The notes: a model not told the origin generated them from the letters alone. Shown: positions 1 through 13,735, numbered from the stretch's first letter. The stretch is 64,000 nt of DNA from Mya arenaria (GCF_026914265.1 NC_069129.1:23345743-23409742), one strand, 5' to 3'. Made by a program: numbers and translations.

Positions 1-145
1 GACCGTGTTAGCGTGTTACCTTATAGACGCAAAACTGCTTCTTCTGAATTGAATCTTAATTGCTAATTATAAGGAGAGCAATAATTCTAAAAATTGAAGT
101 CAATTTTGTTAATGTTACAAACAGAAACATTTATAAATATTTACA

Positions 146-520
146 TTAAAGCTGCACTTTCACAGATTTACCATTTTTACAACTATTTGATTTTTTTGTC
201 TTGGAATGGGCGGCTGCATTTTGACGTAAATATCTGCTAACCAGCGATAAAAGACTGCTGACAAAATACAAAATATTAGAACGCAGATTTTCATATTTCA
301 GTTCGAAAACCAACGTGTTATGGCTAAAAGCGTTACTAATAGTTGAAGAAAAATGCATAAAACATCAATTTTTGAACTTAATTAGAAACATCTGTAACTA
401 TTTTTTGTCAATGGTCTTATATCACTAGTTTCCATGCATTTTCGCAGAAATTGGCTCGTTCCAAGACAAAAAATAAAAAAAAGTTGTCAAAACGTTCAAT
501 TTGTGAGAGTGCAGCTTTAA
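146..520. mobile_element. TTAA-bounded MITE
   Basis: Both ends read TTAAAGCTGCAC pointing inward (146-157 and, inverted, 509-520), followed by a similar CTTTCACA or CTCTCACA. The TTAA at each edge would be the target duplication, as in piggyBac-type elements. No coding capacity is visible. The interior resembles 5035-5330 in part (the block around 'ggctaaaagcgttactaat' occurs in both), so the two share ancestry. It lies 3' of the peptidase gene. Confidence 0.6.
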
Positions 521-652
521 ATCTGGGAAGGAAGGAGTAATATAAATGAGTTGCTAAGCTTCAAGTTTCTTACACTTTATACACTTAACCTTTTACTCGG
601 AAGCAAGGAATGTGGGCCAAGTACGAGATACACAATTAATGGTACATGACAA

Positions 653-658
653 TTTATT
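653..658 (-). promoter_or_regulatory. Candidate polyadenylation signal of the S28 peptidase gene
   Basis: AATAAA on the minus strand, about 100 bases past the TGA at 759-761. It is the nearest canonical hexamer. Cleavage has not been shown. Confidence 0.45.
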
Positions 659-758
659 TGACTACATCAGTTAGAACGTTAACTCATTCCGGTGCCATTA
701 TTGCTTAGTTACAAAAGTATTAAATTTATAAACATGGCCATTTAACAACTGATACATT

Positions 759-3180
759 TCAAGACTTTGTTTGAAGCCAGGATCCAATGAGGGATGAGAT
801 CTTGGTCCTGGCGTCTGTAAGTTGCTGTGGGTCCTGATCTCTTGCGGGGTACATGTTTGCGCAGTGTGCAGTACCTGACGACGAACCAAAATAATGTATA
901 TAACTAATACGAACAAAAAATCAAATGACTTGTACAGTTTCTATTTTAACGAACAACTGAATAACCTATACTAAAATTGACGGTGGATTTTCGTTGAAGA
1001 AAACATTAATATGATGCGTCGTATCGAAAACGGTTCAACTCAGTTCTTCTACTGTGTGTAAAGCACGCAATATCAACACATAACTGGCATGATTAGACGG
1101 CAGACCAAATAATTTGAGGGTTCAGCGCCAGACAGTCGTAATTTCTTCAATTTTGATATTAAGATGAACGACTGTCTGACGTTGAGCCCTCGAAAATGTT
1201 ATACCATACGCAATATTACATTGCCTTATAAATCAGTGGCTTTCATGTAAATCAAGGTAAACTATAGCATTCATATTGAGCAATTTCACTCATATTCCGA
1301 TGAACGCAACACCTGACGAATTACTCTGACAGTTAAAAAAGGACGCTTGTGATTGGTAAAATGACGTTTTACTGTATGAAAATGTTTGCCTAGTCGGTGA
1401 AACAAACGGCGTGATTGGTGTAAACCTTGTTCAAATTGCCGAATTTATAATACGTCTTGTCATGGAAGCTAAGGTTGTCCGGTTAGCGCACTCACTTCTC
1501 GCCAAGGCGACCCGGGTTCGATTCCCGGTCTGGGCGCATGTGAGTTCGGTCAGTGGTCACGAAGCCGGACAAGTGGGCCTTCTCCGGATACTCCGGGTTC
1601 CCCTGGGCTTTCTCCGGGTACTCCGGGTTCCCCCACAACGCAAGACCACACTCAACGTGCCAACGAGAATGAGTTAGCAAAAGTTGTCATAACTTTCTTC
1701 ACTTTCGTTGTAAAGTATATAACGTTTAAACTATTCCTATTCTATTTGTTGAGATATTCTAGGGAAAATTTGCAAATAATGAGGGTGTATATATAAACAT
1801 CGAAATATTTGGATTGCGGGTCAACCTTGCGTGAAAAAAATTGGCCAGCGTACCTGAAGTCCGACTGACTTCATTTACTGTGCACAGAGCAAATGTTTTC
1901 AAACAACGATGAAACACAGTCTTTAAATATTCATACCTTAACTATATATACTCCTATTGCAATTCCTTAGATGAATGGGTATCATTTCAATAACATTCAT
2001 GTTCCGATGAACGAAACATATTGGGAATACGCTGATCTTACAAGAAATACGCTTGTGATTTGTCAAATGACGTTTTAGGGTGTTAAATTGTAAACAACAT
2101 CAGTGATGCTGCTAAATTTCAGACAGCTGAAAGTATATTTTGGATTATCTCAGATTTATTATGCGAATAATGGGTGTAAATACAAACATTGCATATTTTA
2201 GAATTATCTTCTATATCTGTATATACCATTTGGTCAGTGCAAGGAAGCTCGGCTAGGGAATTCGCTTAACATTCAATCTTTAAAATTATTGGAACAGTAA
2301 GGTAATACACCAAAAAAGAACATCTTAAACATGCCTCTACTTCAAGACCTCAAGGTACAAACTTTCGAAACATCTAATACAACTCATACCTTCAATGTAG
2401 ATAGCAGTTGCCTCGCTAGAAATGTTTTGAGTCACGCCCATCGCATGCCAGGGGTCAATGGAGCCATTGGGAAATACCACCTTGGTAATGGCTATACCCC
2501 GTCCACCGTAGTACCGATTAGTATCCCGTACATTTTCGTACACCGTCGACGCATCCAGAGACTTATTGTAAATGTCTTGGCATTGGACCAGAGAATAACT
2601 GTAATAACAAAAGTAAACTTGAAATAGGAAGAATTATGTCAACTTGATTAATTTTGGATGTTAAGTTCACACCAGATACAAGATTATAAATATTACATGT
2701 TCCTTACGATCCTTAGTGTCAGGGTTTGGCTCTTTGCATATTTCCGACACTCGACCCATTGTCCAGAACTTTGTCCAAGTTTACAACGTGATTAACAAGA
2801 TTGTTGATAATTTGTAAACGTGAAATATTTGATGACATGCTCATCTATTTACCTAATTTACAAGTACATCTGAAACAGTTGTCTCAAATCTTTTAAGAAA
2901 TACAGCAGATCACAAATGTATCAATAAATCTTCTAGAGCAGTTCACAACGATGACGTTAACAACGTTAACAATGGGCCGATTAAACAAACTTCAGAACCA
3001 TCTGTCCATTAATCAACAGTCCAATAAAGTGAAGGATTCTGCATTTCAAATATTATTTAAAATAAAAGGGTTATTACTTAAGCGGGAATAAGAAACTGAA
3101 AGGTTGTTTGGAGAAGTCCGATGACTGGTACCATCCGAATTCTGCACACGTCTGATACATCCACTGTCGTCCTGGAAACC

Positions 3181-3221
<41 letters not shown>

Positions 3222-3225
3222 GTTA

Positions 3226-3260
<35 letters not shown>

Positions 3261-3284
3261 ATACTGCTACTATTACTACTACTG

Positions 3285-3357
<73 letters not shown>

Positions 3358-3368
3358 TACTACTACTT

Positions 3369-3443
<75 letters not shown>

Positions 3444-3504
3444 TTACTACTACAGCTACTACTACTACTACTACTACTACTGCTACTACTACTACTACTG
3501 CTGT

Positions 3505-3575
<71 letters not shown>

Positions 3576-3576
3576 A

Positions 3577-3662
<86 letters not shown>

Positions 3663-3678
3663 TTGCTAGTAAAAATAA

Positions 3679-3723
<45 letters not shown>

Positions 3724-6700
3724 ACTACTACTACTACTACTTCTACCATTACCACTACCACCACCACCACCACCACCACCACCACCACTACCACTACTAC
3801 TTTATATTTGTCTATAATTGTTTGTTGTCTTAAATGTTGTGTGTAGTGTTTGGGTGTTAGTTTGGCCTTCATCCCTGTACTTAAAACAGGATTTTAGTAA
3901 CTTTTTTAGGCTACAAGGAGTGTCTCTGTAGTTTCCAGAGTTTTACTGGAATATTAACATTCCCATGAACTTGCTACATTTTCTTGTAATAAAACACAAA
4001 CATTAAACTCAACCGATTTGTTTATAACCTAGAACCATGGTGTGCAATATAGGAATCAGTGACATTTATGCACTAGTCAATTGTTACCACGGCCCCCAAG
4101 GTCCGGAAGTATACCGGAATAGCGTGGGAAATGGGCCGTGTTTTCACCTTCGAGGTGGTCCCGCAGTGCCGAGTGAGTGCGGTGGTTTTGTTTTCGCGCC
4201 GAAACAGTGGGTAATGGGCCTTATCTAGGATATCCCGTGGTAGTGGGGGCATTTGGCGGGGATTGTACCAGCAGTGTATTTTTACCCGGGATTGGCTGGA
4301 CTGCAAGTCAAAGTCCCCTCTATTCCCCTGATGAGGGGGGGGGGGGGGGTGGGGGCGTGGTTACATTTGACGGCATTACATCACACATATTTTACAAAAA
4401 GGCGAATAAAAACTATATCGTTCTACCTCCTTCACCGGCTCCGCTTTTCCAATCCGTTTGACGCATGTCCGATATCATTTTAGTGTACGTATAATCCAGG
4501 CATTTTTGTCCGTACGTCTTCATTATCAGCGTGTTGACGTCAGCGTAACGCTGTAGCGGGGTACCGCGGGTAAAGTCGTTCATTATTCCGCAAAGGGTGT
4601 CCAACGTAATATCAGTGCCAATTGCTCCCTGAAAGTACGAGTTGTAAAAGAAAAGGTACCATAGAAAAAACGTTCACTTTAAGCAAATATATCAGTATCC
4701 CTTAACGACACAAAATCCCCACGCATAGTTATTATGTTGCCATTCATAAGCATGAAAATGGTAAGCAATATGAATTGAGTGTAAAACGATGTGAGTCCCA
4801 CTATGCATTTTAATTATGTCATTCGTGATACTGGTTAATGGCTAATGACAACCTTGGCAAAGCTTAAACACCTCGGATGATACTGTGCATTCACCCACGC
4901 ATTACGTCAACTAGCAAGTGTACTAAACCAGACAGACCAGTACAACTCATATTCAAACTGCAACAACCTAGTAGGAGGGACATGTCATACTTTGTATGCA
5001 AGAGGAATATCACAGGTATGTAAAATCGATCTCCTTAAAGGTGCAGCCACACAGACAGATTGATTGATTTGACAAGATTTTTTCCTCTTGGAATAAGTCA
5101 TTTTTTACGTAAATGTCTGGAAACCAGTGATATAAGACTGTTGACAGAAGTTTTTATATTTACGATTGAAAAATGATGTTTTCTGGCTAAAAGCGTTACT
5201 AATGCTTTATAAAACCAAACAATTGAGATACGTGTATGTTCTAATGCGAGTTATCTTATGTGGCTGAACTGAAGGCACTGGTGCCAAATGCGCTGATTCT
5301 GAGACAAAGACCTTATAAGACTTATTTAAAAGTAGCTCATAGTAAATAGTTTAGCAATCACCAATCATTTAATATTTTTGCGTTTTGAACTTTTAAATAC
5401 ACGATTAAAATCTTGTAATCAGTAATTAATAGTTTCCATAAATGCATTATTTAGTCGGTATGTAAAGGTTAATCACTCAAAATTAATGTTTGTTATACAT
5501 GTGTATGCATTGATTTTGAATTAAGAGTGTCACTTTAAATAACACATAAGCAGCTTGCTGTATACCTCAAAGGCCCTGTTGTCCTTGTTATACTGGATAA
5601 CGTCCTCGAAGTTTCCCGCTGTGTTACCGAACAGTCCTGCTATGTCAAGGGTGTTGGTTGGGTCAATCTTGTCACACAACCTTGAAAAAAGATTGAAACT
5701 AGAGTTTATTAGAAAAAGCGCTTTCTCCCCCATTGCATGGTCGTAGTTAAGAAAAAATCAATGATGGACATTAACTTTGTACTTTTGAACTGGATACGAA
5801 CTTTCATATTTGTAAATTCTGGTCATGACAAACCATACCAAAAATGAAGTCTAAACTTCTATAGTTCTTGAGCGGAAACAAAGTGTGACGTACGGACTGA
5901 TAACCAACAAGTTGTTTTTCACCTGAAGCTAACTGTGACCTATTGGCATCAAAATCAATAGGGATCATAATACCAGTCATGACTAATTGGCGTACCAAAT
6001 AGTATGTTCCTGGGTTTAAACATTCACTTACTGTTTTTTTCATCACAATGTCACCGCGACCTTGACCTTTAACCTACTGGCCTCAAAATCAATACGGGTC
6101 ATGTACTAGGTATGACCAACTGGCATAACAAGCTGTATGAAGTTCCTGGGCTCAAACGTTCTATAGTTATTGAGAGAAAACGAAGTGTGACGTACGGACT
6201 GACTGACGAATTGACGAACGGACGGACGGACAGGGCAAAACAATATCTTCCCCAGAAAGGGGGAACCATACATATATCATTTCTTTTCTAAAAATTAGAA
6301 TCCATAAAACTTTTTTTAAACACCAACAATTATATAAAGAAACAATTTTATTAACGAGGAGCGCCTCACTGAAATTTCTGTTCCAACGTTGCCCGTGTGT
6401 CGGCGCTCCCGAGCCAGGAGGCCATGGTGTCAGTAGCATTCCGAATTGCGTCCCCACATTGGGTGCCGGTTGTTCTTAACGCGTCGGTGACCACTTCAAG
6501 GTACTCTATGAAAGAGGTTAATTATTAATTCAATAGCTTTATCCTCATTATACTGCCATGTTGTAGGTGCTGTCCTGTTGAAATATTTGAGTAATGTTTT
6601 GATACATCACTCATTGTGTTTAAGGTGACCATTTATGACCTTTATCTAAAACATTCAAACTTTTAGACAGTGGTGCTAAAATGTTATTCTTAAACCATCT

Positions 6701-7100
6701 TTGTGCTCTGATGTTTGAACGGCGCCGATAACGGCACAAAGGCTACATTACCTAGACATTATTTCTTTGCGTTGCAATGATAAATAAATAACAGCAAAAA
6801 TAAATAAAGCACAAGTAAACATTTTTATATACCGACAGAAATAGATAGATACCTGGGAAATCCACTTGGGCATAGATTGGAGCACTGGTGGCGATGGCAC
6901 CGTCAACGTACTGTGGGTACTTCGATCGGAACCAAGCAGAAAGAGAACCTTTAAAATACAATATATTGTCCTTCTTTTCAGTTAAAAGAGTTCTGTTGAA
7001 AAAATTGTTGTTCATTGTTGTTGTAATAAAAAAGCCAACAAATAAGTAATCTGATTATTTCAGTTAATCCAGCTTCAGTAATATATTATAAACAAAATCT

Positions 7101-7136
<36 letters not shown>

Positions 7137-10100
7137 AAAGATGCGAAAAAATCCAATTCAAATAGTAAAGGTCATTTTCCAAGAACAAACTATTTTGCAG
7201 AGATACCCCCCTCCCCCCCCCCCCCCCCAAAAAAAAAGAAGGAAAAAAAGGCAACAACAAGAGCGCCAATGTTCAAGGGTCGTGACTTGGAGCCTCTCAC
7301 CTGGCAACCACAGGCATCACTTGTGTGTACATTGTAATGTGCATGGTTAAACGCGGTCCGGGCGCGGATATCAAAGCTCCCTCCAAGGTGTGTTACCATT
7401 GTTTTGTTAACACTATTGTTTGGTCAATTGAGTTTAGAACTATTGGTACTGTTCAAATACAAGTAAACATCAAATACATTCCCCATTTGGAGAATAGTAA
7501 AAAATAACAAATAAATGTATGTGTGTGGGGGGGAGAGGGTGGGGGCGTCAGTTAATTGGGAATCGTAGATTATTTCGCTTTGGGAATGGGACCGATGTTC
7601 AGCCTGAAACAGATGGGCCGAAAAGAGCCTGTCTCAGTATCCGAAGCATGCTATGAACACTATGTATCCGGCTCAAATATTACAACAAAAACGCTAACAA
7701 AGAGGTGATGAGCACCATGCAACTAGATAACATTTTTTATCATGCTGCATAACGATTGTTTTATAGACCAACTAGACCCCTTATGCCTTCTTTTTGATAC
7801 CTGGATATGAGCCTCCGAACGAAATTAGTTTGTTGGTCGGCAGTTTCCGCTTTACCCGGAAGTAGTCAATGAACTCAGCAAGATCAGCAAGCGCTTGCCG
7901 GCTGGACAGGAAGCGAAGGTTCTCTACGCTCAGATCCCTGAAAAAAACGTAACTAGTTTATGAGCAAGCACTGACATATAATAGACTTACATTGTAGTGT
8001 ATGCCTTGTTGTGTATCAACCAGTAAAATGTAATGATCAAAACCAAAAATAAAAATCATATGCTTCGTGTTCAGATAAAATACATTCGCGATATTTTGGC
8101 GGTTTTTTAACTGGTGAATTTGTGGCCTGAATCAAAAACACCATTTATAAGGCTAAAATTATACCTTACACAAATGTGTCCCTTTTTGTGTATATAAAGT
8201 GGGTCGGTCCGTATTTCACAGTTTAAAAAAAAACTGGTTAAGTGCTGCTTGCGATTTTCACGAAGGCGAAAAAGATTCGTATTATAGTAAAAGTTATTGG
8301 CTTTGTTACATTAAACACAACAAGCGCGTTAAAAATAATGAACGTTATTATAAAGTGTTGGGTATAATTTAAAAAACATTAACACAACACTTCGGCCCAT
8401 ATGACATTATAAGGACAGGCCAGGCTCCCCCGAAGGTGAATGGGCCTCGGCTCATTTCTTAAATATGTTTTTTTTTTTCTGTACACAAATCGTTTGTTAG
8501 TGTGTGTTTCGAACATGAAGATAAAAAGTTTATTATGATTATGATGATTGACATTAGTACGCATCAAACTACAGTGTGCTCCTTTAAAATAACGGGAACT
8601 TATAAAACATAGTATCATAATATAAATTTAGTACTCGGGGAGAAAACAAATGCTCATAAAATCAATGTCACTCACGGCACCGGGTGGCTTTCACCGTAGT
8701 ATCTATGCTCCAACATAACAGCTATGGCCCCGAACTGCTTGGCGTACACGATCCATGCCCCCTCCACCATCCAGATCGGATTTGCTGGTCCTTCCCCTCC
8801 AATCATTAGAAAGATAGGACCGCCGGGCTGGTAGAAGGTGTCGTTGACAAAGTATCGCTGTAAAATTGGAAGATAGTTTTGCACCAATCATTGTAGACAA
8901 TAAACAGTCCCAATCAAACTGAGGCCGTCGTTTCTTTATATATCGTCTATACTTCGAAAGCCCAGTTACAATAGACATACGATTGCACAAGATGGGATGA
9001 TTTTACGATCGTTGGAAAGCGCCGATTTCATTTCAAATAATGGTTCGGTAACATAACAGACAATTGGTCATTGGTGATCGCATGTCTTGCCCAGCGCAGG
9101 AGTCGTAACTAGTCGTTGATAATCGTGCGACAGATTTGAGGTTATCGCACAAAGGTCAACAACAGTCGGACAATAGGTATGTCAAGTGATCGCGGACTAA
9201 TCACAGGTTATCTTTAGACAATCGTGTGACTCGGTGAAGATAACTGAAAACTATCAACATTCACTAGACAATCGTGTGACTCGGTGAAGAAAACTGAAAA
9301 CTATCAACATTCACTGCCTGAAGCGAAATGGACTATTTAAAGATTGTTCTAGATTGTTAAAGACGTTCGAACTTATGTAAAGCGCCTGTCACATGCTATC
9401 AATGTACCTCACCGGGACTAAACCGGACCACACAATACAACGTCGAGAAAAATCGCCAGAGATCCGTCGAGAAAGCACTTGAAAAATCAAAGTGACCGTA
9501 GCAAAACGTAGTAGTACCGGCGTAAGAGCATATGTGTATTTCCGATGTACGGTAGCAGTACGGTATCACGTCACTAAGAACGGAAGTACATCGTTAGAAC
9601 ATCGGCAGAACTACGGTATCACACCTGTACCGGTATGGTACTCATTAAGGCCACCGGAGAGCCGCCGATCCATTACAGGGCACTTACGGTGCTCTACCAC
9701 TGGCAGTGCAATGGCAGTAATTTGTGAGCATGTTCAAAAATGTATATCGTCGCCTGACATTGCTATTTTGCCGATGTGCTGACGATTTCCTGACGATGTC
9801 CTACCGTTCTTAACGATGTGATACAGTTGCGTTGCCGTACCGATCCCCGAAAATCGCCAAATATGTGCTCCGGTATAGCCCCGGCGAGCCAAATCGGCTA
9901 GTTGTAAAAAGCCCTTAACCTTGTCGTGAGTGACTGTTATGCCTTGTAGGACAGGGATATAGTAGCATCTCTGTCAGGATTTTTTATGAAATCGTATGAC
10001 TGACTTACGATTATCTTCGACGAGTTGCACGATAAGTTGGTAATTTCTTTAAGCCTTAAAGCTGATCAATACGTTATATTCTCATGGACGAATACGTCTC

Positions 10101-11463
10101 CTGGGTAGAAATCAGTGGAGAAAATTCCTTTATCAGGATAAGATTTGTTTCCTTGTAAGACTGTAACATACGACTTGAAATGTCGCAGTCGATTACGGAC
10201 GATTATAAAACCATCTATGTTTTACAATTGCAGGTCCGTCAAATATTGATGGTTCTATACGTGCATAGGTATTAATTATTTACAGTGTCTTTTACAAAAA
10301 TATGGCATTAAGATATCGACAACCTTGGGTTCTAGATCTTCTACATTTAATCTTAAATACTTTAACTGTTCGATCGTTAATGTGTTCGTATGTACTTAAC
10401 TGACTCACCCAAATTTTAACGCTTTCATTTGAGATTTAACATTATGTACTGAAAAATCGGTCGGAAAATTCTAAATCGATGAGTTTGCAGCCATGCAGAT
10501 CAAATGATTTAATTAAAGTAATTCTGACTTGCTGCTTTGCCCGGCAATCTTTCTCATTTTTTTATTAAAAAAAATCAAAATATGTTGCTTTGCACTGTGA
10601 TTGATAAAAAGGTAAAATACATAGTCCCAATGAAGGGGCGGAGTAATTTTGCACAGTACATTGATTATAGTTACATATATATATATGCCTGATACATGTG
10701 GCTAAACTGCATTTCCTGTATGACTAATTAACAATATTTTGTATCTCAAAAAAAAAACCTAAATGGAATATAACAAGTGTTATTTTAGTAAGCTGGTTAC
10801 ACGAGATTTCTACATTTCGTGATTTACATGCGCGCGGTACAGTAGTATAGTACATGTAATCTGTACTTCCTTTACAGTATTGTGTAAAAGGTATATTTTA
10901 TAATATAGTAGTATATGAATAATTTATGTATAAATGTAGAATGTATACTGTATAAATGTATAGTATAAATATAAATAAATGTATAGTAAAACAGTATAAA
11001 TGTAGAATGTTTACTGTATTTCATTTACAGTATTGTGTAAAATTGTACAGTATTGTGTAAACAGTATAAATTATAAAAGCCGAGTCAAACGGCCGTCCGA
11101 TCAGCGGAGTTAATTTCAATATTACAAGGTGCAAGCCACTTAATCGGGCAGTCATCTCCCTCTAATGTTCATCTCAAATTACTCGGCGATCAACAGTTTA
11201 ACTAAATATCAACTCTGTAAGCGGGTATTTAATAACTAAATAAGACTAACCTGTCGCCAATGTTTGTTATTTGTTCCATCAAAATGGTCCAATCTCTGCA
11301 TTTCAAACCATTGTGGGGGCGGTGTAGGTGTGCCTTTTGGAACATTAGGAGCCCCTAACATTCCACCCCTCGGGCGACCATTTATAAACCTTGGAATCCA
11401 ACAATAAACTTGAAAAACTAACACAAGGAAGACGAGAACTCTTCCTACCATGGGCGCCGCCAT
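759..11463 (-). CDS. PRSS16: S28-family serine carboxypeptidase, thymus-specific serine protease (PRSS16)-like
   Basis: Ten exons, read on the minus strand: 11463-11251, 8857-8676, 7937-7801, 6948-6853, 6505-6370, 5680-5566, 4628-4436, 3171-3078, 2598-2390 and 874-759. All junctions are GT/AG with compatible phases, and they sum to 1491 nt (496 aa plus TGA), the usual S28 length. The start is the Met at 11463, followed by a hydrophobic signal peptide ([20 protein letters not shown]). The S28 catalytic triad is present: Ser175 in GGSYPGSL (split by intron 3), Asp437 in NGSIDPWH, and His462 in [10 protein letters not shown]. The segment GGEGP and the HRYYGES motif before the Ser are also family-typical. 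S28 enzymes cleave after proline or act as lysosomal or secreted peptidases. The stretch after the nucleophile ([12 protein letters not shown], then VDFPEYLEVV) is closer to PRSS16 and nematode K12H4.7 than to PRCP or DPP7. Substrate is unknown. The gene appears intact. Confidence 0.94.
1116..1191. repeat. Inverted repeat, 24-bp arms
   Basis: Arms 1116-1139 and 1168-1191 are reverse complements with three mismatches around GACAGTCGT, and the loop is 28 bases. It sits in the last intron of the peptidase gene. It may be the remnant of a small foldback element; no function is implied. Confidence 0.55.
1285..2200. repeat. Diverged intronic duplication interrupted by a SINE
   Basis: The segment from about 1285 (TCCGATGAACGCAACA, then GCTTGTGATTGG and AAATGACGTTTTA) recurs from about 1998 with the same landmarks in the same order. 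A second pair of similar stretches lies at about 1776 and 2160 (AATAATG and GTGTA, then TAAACAT or CAAACAT). The SINE at 1477-1690 lies only in the first copy. Confidence 0.5.
1477..1690 (+). mobile_element. tRNA-derived SINE
   Basis: It starts with a tRNA-like head: a box A-like GGTTAGCGCACTC and a canonical box B, GGGTTCGATTCCCGG. A body with repeated CTCCGG(G)TACTCCGGGTTCCCC blocks follows, and then CAACGCAAGACCACACTC. The same head and body occur inverted at 19936-20103, which shows a dispersed family. It is inserted in the last intron of the peptidase gene. Confidence 0.8.
3181..3800. repeat. Compound trinucleotide microsatellite
   Basis: About 600 bp of uninterrupted or lightly interrupted triplets: (AAT)n from 3181, (CTG)n at about 3232-3260, long (TAC)n with TTC, TGC and ATT variants, (CTG) of about 16 units near 3579-3630, (AAT)n at about 3677-3718, then (TAC)n and (CAC)n to about 3790. 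On the gene strand it lies in intron 7, only about 9 bases upstream of the acceptor of exon 8 (3171), so the (ATT)n tract supplies the T-rich stretch before the AG. Confidence 0.97.
4066..4275. mobile_element. Partial TIR element, related to 23109-23220
   Basis: The left end TGCACTAGTCAATTGTTA matches the TIR of the element at 23109 with one change. The GGGGGCATTTGGCGGGGATT block near 4245-4265 matches that element's right interior. The right TIR is lost. Located in intron 7 of the peptidase gene. Confidence 0.6.
5035..5537. mobile_element. Dispersed non-autonomous element (copy 1 of 3)
   Basis: The right half, from about 5340 to 5537 (landmarks 'aatatttttgcgtttt', 'aatacacg', 'ttccataaatgcattatttagt', 'tttgttatacatgtgtat', ending GTGTCACTTTA), is closely matched at 38390-38580 and 56000-56156. 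The left edge TTAAAGGTGCA resembles the AAAGATGCACTT starts of those copies. No coding potential. Intronic in the peptidase gene. Confidence 0.6.
5815..6275. repeat. Dispersed repeat with two diverged internal units
   Basis: Two similar units, about 5835-6040 and 6060-6235, share TCTATAGTT.TTGAG, AAGTGTGACGTACGGACTGA and 'tgaccttgaccttta'-like text. The second ends in tandem GGAC units followed by GGGCAAAACAATATC and a purine-rich end. The style resembles the element at 16834-18451, which also ends in (GGAC)n. Intronic. Confidence 0.55.
7102..7229. repeat. Poly(A) run of 34 and nearby poly(C) run
   Basis: An uninterrupted A34 at 7102-7135 is followed by a C-rich tract at 7206-7228 running into an A-rich tract. 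It lies in intron 3 of the peptidase gene. Runs like this often vary in length and may be mis-sized in an assembly. Confidence 0.95.
9216..9315. repeat. 50-bp tandem duplication
   Basis: Two adjacent 50-base copies starting AGACAATCGTGTGACTCGG (9216-9265 and 9266-9315), with a single visible difference (GATAAC versus GAAAAC). In intron 1 of the peptidase gene. A recent duplication. Confidence 0.95.
9517..9885. repeat. Imperfect foldback (inverted repeat) element
   Basis: The arm at about 9517-9600 (CACTAAGAACGG, TACGGTATCACGT) pairs with about 9790-9885, whose reverse complement reads GTTAAGAACGG, AACTGTATCACATCG and ACCGGAGCACATATTT. Identity is moderate with indels. Local GC and CpG content is higher than in the surrounding intron 1, as expected for an inserted element. 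Its outer ends were not resolved. Confidence 0.5.
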
Positions 11464-13735
11464 TTTGTTCTATATGAGTGTCATGTGTTTAATCACATGA
11501 TGTACTGGGCGGCAATTTTAAATGTTATTCAAAATGGCTTTATAAAGACCAACACGGTATTCAGAAGTGCATGTGCGGGTTAAACTGTTGGACCAGGATA
11601 CTCAATCCACTGGCACCGGATTTTTAAACTCATTCATTTTTTTTTTAAAAATCAAAAAAAATCTTATAATTCTAAACTAAACATTATAATACCGAAAATG
11701 TGAAAAAATACTGAAAACTATTTTTTTTATAAATGTGCAATTTGTACTGTATATTATACTAACAGTATATAAATTTTAGTTTGAGTTTGAAAATCTGGTG
11801 CCAGTGACTCAATCGTCAATTACCCACGGGTACCCATACATACATCCCAGCTGTAGAATACCACCCGAATAAACACGACATAGTGCGGTAAATACACGAT
11901 TTCAAACTGAAAACGCAAACTGGCTATGGCTGGTCTTTGTTTAATAAGACATTATTTAGTCCAAAATTGACTTTCAAATAATATTTCAGACCGAACAATG
12001 AGCCATGTAGTCCTGTAATCAAGCCCTGTATAGTATGTTTAAAGGCGCACAACATAGGTTGATGCAAAAAAACTCTTTAATTTTAGATCAAAAGCATTAT
12101 CATATTTTACTGATCAAAACATAAAAAAACGTGATTTGTGTAAAGATAAAACGATATAAGCCATATTTTGAAGTCGGGAATTGGTGGCCACGTAGCTTTT
12201 AATAACAAATTAAAACAATTATTGGCAAATCTATTTTGATCATTAAAGTCAAATGAGTGATATTCGATAAAATGCATTAAAAATCTTTACACCAACCTTT
12301 TTTGTGCGCCACTTAAACAAAGACAACACTTGCGCATGTTCATGTACGAAATACCACAATGAAATGACTGATATACCGTTAGTCCAGCCCTATACATCAC
12401 CATTTTAGTCATATTTCACTTGTCCAAATATATTCAAGTTGCCTTGTAAAATCAAACTTATATTATTTTCTTAAAGAAAAAATACATACACCGTGATGTT
12501 TTATAAAAAAATAAAATAAAGACAAACCCATTTATAATGACCTTTGACCTTAAATTCTGTATAAATAATGACCTTTGAGCTTAAATTCTGTATAAATTGT
12601 CCAAAATCAGACAATAGGAACATCGAGTGACCTTAAAATTTATCTTTAAGTCCTACTCCTCGTGTTATAGGTACCATCACCTACGTTAAAAGATACCCAA
12701 GTGAACCATTCAAATGCTTTTGTGTTTTTTCCCCAAAAACGTTAGTTGTGGCCTTGGCCATTGATCTACTGATCCTAAACAATTAGCGATCACACACTGG
12801 TTAAAGGCTGCCTATCAAGGAGTTTCATTGTCCTTAATCAAACTGTTACCATTTTTTATGTGGACTTAAGTTTTATTAAGTCTTACGGCCATGACCTTTG
12901 TCCAACTGAACCCCACAACAATGTGGGTCATATAAAATATTGGTCAAGGGCAACCTACCACTCAAGTTTCATGTGTTAACTGTTCTTGTTCAGACAAGAC
13001 ATGACCAAAAAGCTCATTTTACAGACTCATAAGCGAGTCCCTGTAAACTGAGTCTCAAATCAGCAAAACTAATGTAGAGTATGCAAGATATACTGTTCAT
13101 AGATAATAAACAATATATATATATTTTTTTATAATTTCCTTGTTTGCAAAAAGTGCATGTACATGTATATATAAGCTATAGCATATTTCAGAGATGTTAT
13201 CATTGGTCAGGTTATTTCTAATATGTACTGTTTGTATATCAATTAAACAAACTTTTTCTTTCCCTCTGAAAGGCCATAAAGCCAATTTTGCCAATTGTGA
13301 CCTTGACCTCCTAAAATGGGTCCAAAAAGTTTTGCAATATGACCTTGACCTTTCTGAATGTTAAAACGCAAATTAAGACTGTGACCTTAATTTAAATCTA
13401 AATCCTGTGTCAGGCCTTCCAACTTATTTTTTTAGAAGACCAAAAATATACAATAGCTATTACACGTACATAGAAAATCTTTAAATTCCAAATCTTAAAA
13501 TAGAAGAAAAGATAGCATTAACCTTGAGCATGGCCGCAATTATCGGTACTGTAAATGAACAGTTTCAAACAAATGTGGACTGCTGTTTTTAAAGTTTTGG
13601 GCCATTAGGATGTTCAAAGGATACCCTATCAAAAATATATTTTACTTCTTACATAGTGTATCAATAAACCCTGAGTATTACACTTTTATATGGCTTAAGA
13701 CCTTGCAACAATCTCTCCCAGCTTGTAGTAATTTA

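Noticed and set aside
1492-1680. Small ORFs in the SINE
   Set aside because: They arise from the repeated CTCCGG-type blocks of the SINE body on both strands.
3666-3872. Protein with long Val and Leu runs on the minus strand
   Set aside because: It is only the translation of the trinucleotide microsatellite.
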